Origin: an uncultured Rhodobacterales bacterium
GTDB taxonomy: Bacteria > Pseudomonadota > Alphaproteobacteria > Rhodobacterales > Rhodobacteraceae
DNA: 5,104 nt
Direction: 5' to 3'
NCBI GenBank assembly: GCA_937901055.1
Contig: CALCGO010000611.1
Span: forward strand, 1 to 5,104
A model generated the notes under the pieces. The model did not search any database and was not told the DNA's origin. It saw nothing but the letters and a program-made list of their open reading frames with translations. The first letter of the stretch is position 1. Every line of letters starts with the position of its first letter. The position numbers were made by a program, and so were the translations under genes. This document shows positions 1-4,643 of this stretch, in pieces.

Positions 1-41
1 AGCAACTTCAAAGCGCCGCCTAATCATACCGTCACCAACTT

Positions 42-224
42 TTGGGCATAACTCGGCTAGAACTAGTAGATGTTAGGTTCTTCGATGAAGGAAGAAAGCC
101 TGTCAGAGCTTGGAAAATGGAGAACTCAAATGTCTACGAACTGGTCGATTTTGAAAGCCAAATAGATTTGCCGACTAAGGGGTACGAGTGCGATTGGCTG
201 CCGTACATCGGTAAAATCAGTTAG
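42..224 (+). CDS. Unrecognised small ORF, possibly a gene remnant
   Basis: A 60-codon reading frame opens at a TTG and ends in TAG at 222-224. I do not recognise the product. It is mixed and soluble-looking, rich in charged and aromatic residues (for example RFFDEGRKPVRAWKMEN and YECDWLPYIGKIS), which reads more like protein than a chance frame. No Shine-Dalgarno sequence precedes the TTG; the first ATG is at codon 26 (117). The frame is closed upstream by TAA at 21-23, so this is not simply the tail of a gene entering the window. It may be a small gene or the surviving C-terminal piece of a broken one. GC is about 40-42% here, lower than in the genes to the right, which suggests acquired DNA. 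Confidence 0.3.
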   Translation: MGITRLELVDVRFFDEGRKPVRAWKMENSNVYELVDFESQIDLPTKGYECDWLPYIGKIS

Positions 225-300
225 GCATGGCGTAGTGTATGAACACTGAACTTCCATGTGTACGACATATTAACAATGCCACAAAAACAATCTCCCGCCA

Positions 301-350
301 CGTGTTTGAACTGAAGCGAACTAATTGCGCCCGCGATTCACTTAAACACG
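301..350. repeat. Imperfect inverted repeat in AT-rich flank
   Basis: CGTGTTT at 301-307 is the exact reverse complement of AAACACG at 344-350. The similarity continues inward imperfectly: CGTGTTTGAACTGAA on one arm against CGTGTTTAAGTGAA, read on the other strand, on the other. About 20 bases separate the arms. There is no T-run, so it is not an evident intrinsic terminator of the tRNA gene. It could be a protein-binding site. Function unknown. Confidence 0.45.
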
Positions 351-357
351 AAGGAAT

Positions 358-378
358 TGTCCCCCATATGTCCCCCCA
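358..378. repeat. Helically phased TGTCCCCC direct repeat
   Basis: TGTCCCCCA (358-366) is followed by TGTCCCCCCA (369-378); the two starts are 11 bp apart, one turn of DNA, so both copies face the same side of the helix. The pair lies about 56 bp beyond the 3' end of the tRNA-His gene. Similar phased G/C-run repeats occur next to tRNA genes used by tyrosine recombinases, so arm-type integrase or excisionase binding is an inference. No integrase gene is visible in the 433 bases available. Confidence 0.4.
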
Positions 379-433
379 GGATACAGATCTGCATGGTGGA
401 GGGAGGGGTAATCAATTAAGTCATTGAAAGTAA

Positions 434-510
434 TGGTACCAGCGCCCCGATTTGAACGGGGGGCCTCTTGATCCACAATCAAGCGCTCTAACCAACTGAG
501 CTACGCCGGC
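434..510 (-). tRNA. tRNA-His (anticodon GTG)
   Basis: The minus strand folds into a full cloverleaf of 77 nt including an encoded CCA (434-436). The acceptor stem is GCCGGCG with CGCTGGT (two G-U pairs). The D-arm is GCTC/GAGC, the anticodon stem CTTGA/TCAAG, and the T-arm CCCCG/CGGGG around TTCAAAT. The anticodon GTG lies at 474-476 and reads CAU/CAC. The base 5' of the acceptor stem is T rather than G, and the discriminator is A. This lack of an encoded G-1 with A73 is known from Alphaproteobacteria, whose HisRS has adapted to it, and supports the taxonomic guess. No intrinsic terminator is seen downstream. Confidence 0.97.
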
Positions 511-536
511 ACATAACGAAAACTTCGTATTGCGCG

Positions 537-565
537 GGAGTAATCAGGTTTTGCCGTACGGTCAA
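537..565 (-). promoter_or_regulatory. Candidate promoter of tRNA-His
   Basis: On the minus strand TTGACC (565-560), a good -35 element, is followed after 17 bases by TACTCC (542-537), a poor match to TATAAT. Placement fits a short leader of about 20 bases before the tRNA. Stable-RNA promoters in Alphaproteobacteria often keep a good -35 and a degenerate -10, so this is plausible but rests mainly on the -35 and its position. Confidence 0.35.
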
Positions 566-644
566 TACCGAACTGGCGCCAATTGTGCTCTATCGCGGGT
601 TTTTGCAATTATGTAGCAAGTGTTAACGCCAAGTGTCGGAAATT

Positions 645-666
645 CTTCCCTTGAATACTTCCCTTG
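645..666. repeat. 9-bp direct repeat in leader of small gene
   Basis: CTTCCCTTG occurs perfectly at 645-653 and 658-666, with starts 13 bp apart, 38 to 59 bases ahead of the start codon at 704. It lies where a promoter or upstream regulatory site would be expected. The second copy begins just after a possible -35 (TTGAAT, 651-656), but no convincing -10 follows. It could be an operator or chance. Confidence 0.4.
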
Positions 667-690
667 GGGCCAGTAGCCATGCGTCAAACC

Positions 691-696
691 AAGGAG
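691..696 (+). promoter_or_regulatory. Ribosome binding site of small conserved gene
   Basis: AAGGAG sits 7 bases before the ATG at 704. It is a near-perfect Shine-Dalgarno sequence and decides this start over the overlapping longer frame from 633. Confidence 0.85.
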
Positions 697-703
697 AAGA
701 ATT

Positions 704-901
704 ATGGGTATTAACAGCGAAAGCGATGTTTCGGCGAATTTGCAGATCGGCCCTACCGATCTGGGCATGGTGCGCTTGTTCATTGATACAGGCAAAGTGG
801 AAATCCCGCTGGATTTCGAGCCAGAAGAAGCCGAAGAAATCGCGGATGAATTGCGTGCAGCAGCCACGCGTGCGCGTGTGATGGCGTCTAAAGGTAAATA
901 A
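704..901 (+). CDS. Small conserved protein, probably DUF6324 family
   Basis: This encodes 65 residues from ATG to TAA. The protein is acidic, without signal peptide or membrane segment. The N-terminal half (SDVSANLQIGPTDLGMVRLFID) looks like beta-strands. The C-terminal half (PEEAEEIADELRAAATRARVMASKGK) is a charged amphipathic helix with a basic tail. From memory it resembles the short Rhodobacterales family DUF6324, whose members begin MGIN and share the NLQIGPT stretch; its function is unknown. The strong AAGGAG site supports good translation. It is transcribed away from tRNA-His and converges on the glycosyltransferase, whose present frame overlaps its last 14 bases. An 8-bp perfect stem with a 5-base loop (743-763) lies in the coding sequence. 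Confidence 0.85.
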   Translation: MGINSESDVSANLQIGPTDLGMVRLFIDTGKVEIPLDFEPEEAEEIADELRAAATRARVMASKGK

Positions 902-2552
902 TCAGTCCGCCAACACGCCCAAGGCAGTAAGCCTGTCGAGGTATCGTTTTGCCTGCATCTGCGGGGTGAATTTGGTACGGAGCAATCTTTGACCGCAAAG
1001 CGCTTTGATTTGGGCCGCTGACGGGTTCGCCCGCACTTCGCACTTCGCACATCGCATTCGCCAATGCCTCGACGCCGATTTCAGCCCACTGCGCGTTTCT
1101 AAGCGGCGTTATCGTTTCACCGACCCGCGCGTTAACCAATTTATAAGGTACGGGGTAGGCGGTGTTTGCGTCGCAAATCTCCCGCGTGCCGGAATAATCG
1201 GTGACGATCACGGGGCGGCCATACCACATCGCATACGCGGGGATGTAGCCAAATCCTTCCGCCCGGTGCGGAGAGACGACGCAATCAGCACGTTTAATCA
1301 GGGCGAGTAGGTCGTTGAAGGGCAGCATGCGTTCGTCCACGATTACGCGGGGGTCGCGCAGCCCCATGGTTCTGATCTGATGCATCTGCCCATTCGGATC
1401 CCCCCAATGAGATGGGTCAACGGGGGTGGTTTTGATAATCAGGCGTACATTTGGCGCGTTCGGAAACGCCGCTAGAAATGCGCGAACCGCAGCCAGCGGG
1501 TTTTTACGCTCGACCGAGGAATGCGCGTCAAAACACATTAGTATCACATGGTGACTGGCGTTTATGCCGTACTCCGCCATGTTGGATGCCGGAAGGTCCG
1601 GTAAAGCAAACCCTTTGCCGACATTCACAACCGGGCATTCGTAAACTTTTTCATAGACTTTTTGCACATAACGGCTTGGAACCCACACCTCGTTCATTAG
1701 CTTTCCGGCTTGCAGGTGTGAACGGGGGAGGACCTCCAATTCCCAAAGCAGAAAACCGATATGCAGCGAGCTGTCCGCTTTTGGCATTTGGTGCGGAATC
1801 TGATCGGCGTTGACGTGGTGCAGGGTCAGCGGGCGTTTAAGGTGGCGCGTGGCCAGTCGGTCGCTCATGGATGTTGGAATACCTGCCAATGCGAAGGCTT
1901 CAGCGCTCATCAATGCGTTGCGCGCCAAGCCGCTTTGGTCATCGGTGATTCCGCGAATTTCTACGATGTTTTCACGGGCGGGCGGGCTCAACGATCGTTT
2001 GACTGTTAACCTTGCCACCAGATGTTTTGAGGTACGGGAACCCCAATAAATACGGCTGTTGTTGCGGGCAAGAATGCGGATCACGGCTACTAGTAAAAGG
2101 GAGGCCCACAGAGGCGTTTGGCGCGAGGTGACGTCGGGCAGAAAAACACATTTTTTGGCGCGGTTGGCGATGATCGCTGCCAGCTTGATGCGCCGCCATT
2201 GTTCCATCTTGCGATTTTGCCAGCGCGGCTTGTCGATGGCATCAAACCCGAGACCGGCCGGATACATGACGGCCGTGAAGGGAGTTTTGGTTAACTGATC
2301 GATCGCCGCCGTCGTTTCGCCCCACAATCGACGGCTTCGAAAACGTAAAGGGACCAGCGCGGGCGAGGGGGCGTTCGCGACGGTAACCACAATATTCCCG
2401 CTTTTGGAAAGGCGTGCCGCCAACTCGCGCGCCGGAGGAGGGCCATGACCATTAGGGGTGAATCGCCCCACCACGACGTATTTTTCACGCGGGCGGGCGC
2501 CGGGCGCAGCCGCCGTTATAGTATCCAACGTCAGAGATTTGTCAAAAAGCAC
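888..2552 (-). CDS. GT4-like glycosyltransferase with frameshifted C-terminus
   Basis: The product is a 554-residue, probably cytosolic GT-B glycosyltransferase; donor and acceptor cannot be told from sequence. Residues 1-190 form an extra N-terminal region with a PNGHGPPP loop (33-40) and a hydrophobic patch (147-161). The GT-B core starts near 195: a glycine-rich loop ITDDQSGLARN (202-212), WELEVLP (270-276), NEVWVPSRYV (287-296), donor-side SSVERKNP (345-352) and SPHRAEGFG (427-435). In the E-x7-E motif the first Glu is E432, but the second position is Tyr440, which is unusual. Start: GTG at 2552, preceded by GAGG; TAA closes the frame just upstream. After Arg505 the frame is shifted by a 7-bp tandem duplication. 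Without it the protein would be 547 residues, ending with FTPQMQAKRYLDRL and stop at 902-904. The core may still fold, so the gene may be active, impaired or dead. Confidence 0.88.
   Translation of the reverse strand: MLFDKSLTLDTITAAAPGARPREKYVVVGRFTPNGHGPPPARELAARLSKSGNIVVTVANAPSPALVPLRFRSRRLWGETTAAIDQLTKTPFTAVMYPAGLGFDAIDKPRWQNRKMEQWRRIKLAAIIANRAKKCVFLPDVTSRQTPLWASLLLVAVIRILARNNSRIYWGSRTSKHLVARLTVKRSLSPPARENIVEIRGITDDQSGLARNALMSAEAFALAGIPTSMSDRLATRHLKRPLTLHHVNADQIPHQMPKADSSLHIGFLLWELEVLPRSHLQAGKLMNEVWVPSRYVQKVYEKVYECPVVNVGKGFALPDLPASNMAEYGINASHHVILMCFDAHSSVERKNPLAAVRAFLAAFPNAPNVRLIIKTTPVDPSHWGDPNGQMHQIRTMGLRDPRVIVDERMLPFNDLLALIKRADCVVSPHRAEGFGYIPAYAMWYGRPVIVTDYSGTREICDANTAYPVPYKLVNARVGETITPLRNAQWAEIGVEALANAMCEVRSAGEPVSGPNQSALRSKIAPYQIHPADAGKTIPRQAYCLGRVGGLIIYL
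1032..1050. repeat. 7-bp tandem duplication that shifts the GT frame
   Basis: CGCACTT is present at 1032-1038 and 1039-1045 and continues as CGCAC at 1046-1050, giving 2.7 copies. Seven is not a multiple of three. Deleting one copy turns the minus-strand reading after Arg505 from SAGEPVSG... into ANPSAAQIKALCGQRLLRTK..., a typical glycosyltransferase C-terminal helix. The pre-existing CGCAC-TT-CGCAC would favour slipped-strand duplication. It may be a real mutation or an assembly error. Confidence 0.85.
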
Positions 2553-2557
2553 GGGAA

Positions 2558-2561
2558 CCTC
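2558..2561 (-). promoter_or_regulatory. Ribosome binding site of glycosyltransferase gene
   Basis: On the minus strand GAGG lies 5 bases before the GTG at 2552. It supports this start, since no in-frame ATG exists until codon 95 and the TTG at codon 9 has no such site. Confidence 0.55.
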
Positions 2562-2625
2562 GGGGTGTTTTCCACCACTTTATTCCCGAAGTATTGTAAT
2601 ATTTGGTTAATATGCCCGCGCCCCC

Positions 2626-2654
2626 TTCAATTATTCCGTTTTAGGGCTTAGATT
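2626..2654 (+). promoter_or_regulatory. Candidate 6S RNA promoter
   Basis: TAGATT (2649-2654, four of six matches to TATAAT) has TTCAAT (2626-2631, three of six to TTGACA) 17 bases upstream. A start 6-7 bases downstream would fall at 2660-2661, exactly where the closing stem of the 6S RNA begins, and this agreement is the main support. The surrounding 2562-2659 interval also has to hold the divergent promoter of the glycosyltransferase; there TACAAT on the minus strand is a possible -10 without a good -35. Confidence 0.45.
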
Positions 2655-2659
2655 GGTCG

Positions 2660-2824
2660 GTGGCGGGTGCTGACCTTCTCGTGAGAGGCCTACATCCTAG
2701 TGGCCTTAAATCTTTGAAAGGGAGCTGGCTCTGTGACTGGTCGTGGCCTAACACACCCGGTGCCCACCTGTGTACGCAGGTTCACAAGGATAAGTCACCT
2801 CCACGGTCGAGACGGGCCCGCCAC
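2660..2824 (+). ncRNA. ssrS: 6S RNA
   Basis: 6S RNA mimics an open promoter, binds the housekeeping sigma-70 RNA polymerase holoenzyme and lowers its activity in stationary phase. Evidence is structural and positional. The segment is 165 nt and its ends close perfectly: GTGGCGGG (2660-2667) with CCCGCCAC (2817-2824). Inside follow GACC/GGTC (2672-2675, 2805-2808), a 5' bubble with a small AGGCC/GGCCT hairpin (2686-2706), a terminal stem GTGACT/AGTCAC (2733-2738, 2793-2798) and an apical ACCTG/CAGGT hairpin (2766-2781). It sits directly before a 5-formyltetrahydrofolate cyclo-ligase gene, the classical ssrS-ygfA order. The open frame running through it (from 2660) gives an N-terminal extension unlike the cyclo-ligase family and is not coding. 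The 5' end is predicted within a few bases. Confidence 0.85.
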
Positions 2825-3394
2825 ATGATTTCAGAACAAAAAGCCGAGGCCCGCACCGCGGGGTTCGCACGCCGCAAGGCCGCACACGAGGCGCGCGGCG
2901 ACAGCGCCGAGCGCGCGACCGAACACCTGTTGTCCTATCTTGCAGATAGGGGCGATGCGCTGGTGATTTCTGGCTACATGCCGATCCGCACGGAGATTGA
3001 CGTTCGACCTGCGATGGCGGCATTGCACGGGTTTGGCCATCGGATTTGCGTACCCGTGATTGTGCGTCCGGGCTTGCCATTGTCGTTTCGCGAATGGACG
3101 CCGGATTGCAAAATGGTTAGCGGCCCGTTCGGGGCTAAAGTGCCGGCGGGCGGTGACTGGTTTGCGCCAGAGGTGTTGATCGTGCCGTTGGTCAGCTTCG
3201 ATATGCAGGGATTCCGGCTGGGTTATGGTGGCGGGTATTACGACCGATCACTGGAATTGCTACGCAAAAAGAAGCCAACCGTGGCAGTAGGATACGCGTA
3301 CTCAGGGCAAATCGGTGACGTGCCAGTAGAAGTCACCGACCAGCGGTTAGATGCCATGGTGACAGAGAACGGCGTTAACGAATTTGTCCGTTAG
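2825..3394 (+). CDS. ygfA: 5-formyltetrahydrofolate cyclo-ligase
   Basis: The enzyme converts 5-formyltetrahydrofolate to 5,10-methenyltetrahydrofolate with ATP, returning stored formyl-folate to one-carbon metabolism in the cytosol. The product has 189 residues, normal for the family. Visible are the basic N-terminal ATP-binding helix (ARTAGFARRKAAH, 9-21), the substrate motif YMPIRTEID (51-59), the core strands LIVPLVSFD (118-126) and the signature LGYGGGYYDRSL (132-143). ATG at 2825 is chosen over the GTG at 2660 because the 55 extra codons are translated 6S RNA and because family members start just before this helix. No Shine-Dalgarno sequence is evident; the bases ahead form the 3' strand of the 6S closing stem, so expression probably depends on processing or unfolding of the joint transcript. 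Confidence 0.95.
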   Translation: MISEQKAEARTAGFARRKAAHEARGDSAERATEHLLSYLADRGDALVISGYMPIRTEIDVRPAMAALHGFGHRICVPVIVRPGLPLSFREWTPDCKMVSGPFGAKVPAGGDWFAPEVLIVPLVSFDMQGFRLGYGGGYYDRSLELLRKKKPTVAVGYAYSGQIGDVPVEVTDQRLDAMVTENGVNEFVR

Positions 3395-3454
3395 GCCGTA
3401 TTTGGATCAGGTTGCCACAATTAAAGAAAATTTGACACAAAGTTGACTGCAATC

Positions 3455-3469
3455 GGCCAAAGCTTGGCC
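3455..3469. terminator. Short palindrome after cyclo-ligase gene
   Basis: GGCCAA-AGC-TTGGCC forms a 6-bp hairpin 60 bases after the cyclo-ligase stop. No T-run follows on either strand, so it is at best a weak terminator; it may instead be a binding site or chance. The rest of 3395-3576 shows no ORF or RNA gene I can support. Confidence 0.25.
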
Positions 3470-3576
3470 ACTGGAATCACCTAAAACGCGAGTGAGCAGA
3501 ACGTATCGGGTGGTTCAGTAAACAGTAGCCTGTTCGTTTCACGTTGGCGCTATTTGGCGTCAGCATGTGGAAAGCT

Positions 3577-3613
3577 AGCCGTGTGCTGTTGCCCCAAATT
3601 ACGGCACACGGTT
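3577..3613. terminator. Hairpin in convergent intergenic region
   Basis: AGCCGTGTGC (3577-3586) pairs with GCACACGGTT (3604-3613): ten pairs including one G-U, loop of 17 bases. On the minus strand it lies just beyond the next hairpin, downstream of the membrane-protein gene, and is followed by CTAGCTTTCC, only a weak T-run. It overlaps the next hairpin by four bases, so both cannot form at once in full. Confidence 0.4.
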
Positions 3614-3648
3614 GGTCACATGCAGAGCGATGCGCGATGTGATCAACC
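3610..3648 (-). terminator. Candidate terminator of hydrolase/membrane-protein operon
   Basis: GGTTGGTCACAT (3610-3621) and ATGTGATCAACC (3637-3648) form a 12-pair stem with one wobble pair and a 15-base loop. On the minus strand the stem starts in the last codon and includes the TGA stop (3645-3643) of the membrane-protein gene, the usual place for a terminator or 3'-end stabiliser. No T-run follows, so intrinsic termination is uncertain. Confidence 0.45.
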
Positions 3649-4641
3649 CCGCCGGTACAATTGCCCTAATGTTACCGCGAAGAGGCCTATGCCCAACACC
3701 GAATAGCTTAGCAGGATGATGATCCATACAACGGGGTTTATGTTTCCGGTGAACGCCGAGAGTATCGTTGATGTGCTAATGAATATCACAGACACCAGCG
3801 CGAATCTGCGCCACTGATAAGTGGGCGGTGTGACAGCGGGCAACGGCGTGTCGCGCGAGGTTTTTAGGCTTTTGACGAACAGCCACGTCAACAAAGCATA
3901 AAGGCCTAGCACGGCAATGTGTCCCGCTATATCGGGGTATTTACCCGCACTAACCGCTCCCAGGAACAAATACTGTAGTACCATCACCACCAGTACCCAC
4001 CGGAATTGTCTTTTGTTTGGTAGCAATTGTTGCATGCTGAAACGCTGTAGGTCGCGCTTGCGCCACCAGAAAATGAACACGGCAACGATGGCGATGTTCA
4101 CCGCGCCGACTGCCAGTGCCATACCCGCCGAGGCCATGTTCATGGATTGCAACAAGCCAGCGACCACAGCCATAACGACCAAGGATTTACGCGTTGTGAA
4201 ACGGGAAAGGTCTATTGTTGATCCGGTGTCTCGGGTTAGGGCGACCTCGCCTAGAACGATGGGAATGATAAAGGCGAAGACCGGATGCCAGAACAACACC
4301 AACACAATGGTTTCGATCACGCCAACATCAAACAGCAGAATCGGCGGTGGTTCGCTCCAACCGGCCCAAAGGACACCTGTGGCATAGGCCTCGTACATGC
4401 CGAACAGGGCGCCAGCCAAAAACAGCGTGTGGAACCGTGGTTTCCCATAGCGGTAAACCAGATAGGCGAAAGCCAGAATGTGCGTGGCATATAGCGGCGT
4501 GACCATCACCATGCCCCAAACGCCCATGATCGGCAGGAACGGGTACGGGGTTGAACCGGATATGACCTCGGCGAAGAACGTGGAGAAAACGCCAAGCGTT
4601 ACCCAGAACAGCAGTTTGGCTTTGAATGACGGGTTTTCCAT
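3643..4641 (-). CDS. Polytopic inner-membrane protein, unknown function
   Basis: I do not recognise this 332-residue protein. About ten hydrophobic segments can be drawn: 9-27, 38-63, 72-94, 102-134, 153-169, 172-193, 214-231, 239-257, 279-296 and 303-325. Basic loops (RYGKPRFH near 64-71, TTRK near 149-152, WWRKRDLQR near 192-200, VKSLKTSRD near 256-264, the LYRRG end) all fall on one side, so both termini should be cytoplasmic. Polar residues within segments, such as MYEAYATG (82-89) and FWHP (117-120), could line a binding pocket. ATG at 4641 is chosen over the GTG at 4716, which would overlap the hydrolase gene by 73 bases and add 25 non-hydrophobic residues. There is no clear Shine-Dalgarno; the start is 2 bases after the hydrolase stop, suggesting translational coupling. 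Transporter, enzyme or sensor are all possible. Confidence 0.8.
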   Translation of the reverse strand: MENPSFKAKLLFWVTLGVFSTFFAEVISGSTPYPFLPIMGVWGMVMVTPLYATHILAFAYLVYRYGKPRFHTLFLAGALFGMYEAYATGVLWAGWSEPPPILLFDVGVIETIVLVLFWHPVFAFIIPIVLGEVALTRDTGSTIDLSRFTTRKSLVVMAVVAGLLQSMNMASAGMALAVGAVNIAIVAVFIFWWRKRDLQRFSMQQLLPNKRQFRWVLVVMVLQYLFLGAVSAGKYPDIAGHIAVLGLYALLTWLFVKSLKTSRDTPLPAVTPPTYQWRRFALVSVIFISTSTILSAFTGNINPVVWIIILLSYSVLGIGLFAVTLGQLYRRG

Positions 4642-4643
4642 GT

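Noticed and set aside
239..427. 62-codon plus-strand ORF before the tRNA
   Set aside because: No ribosome site, no recognisable sequence, and it runs through the inverted and direct repeats; probably chance.
743..763. 8-bp perfect stem with 5-base loop inside the small conserved gene
   Set aside because: It lies in coding sequence that encodes the conserved LQIGPTDLG stretch, and one such stem in 5 kb is expected by chance.
562..1050. 162-codon minus-strand ORF overlapping the glycosyltransferase end and the small gene
   Set aside because: It is the third frame of the glycosyltransferase C-terminus continuing antisense through the small conserved gene; its composition (many Arg, Cys and Ser) is that of a shadow frame.
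2660..2824. N-terminal 55-codon extension of the cyclo-ligase from the GTG at 2660
   Set aside because: It is the translation of the 6S RNA; the sequence is unlike the family, and the cyclo-ligase N-terminal helix begins just after the ATG at 2825.
2934..2950. 7-bp perfect hairpin CCTATCT/AGATAGG in the cyclo-ligase gene
   Set aside because: It is inside coding sequence with no T-run and no link to a gene boundary; probably chance.
3432..3460. TTGACA as a plus-strand promoter downstream of the cyclo-ligase
   Set aside because: The -35 is perfect but the -10 position reads GGCCAA, and no gene lies downstream on that strand.
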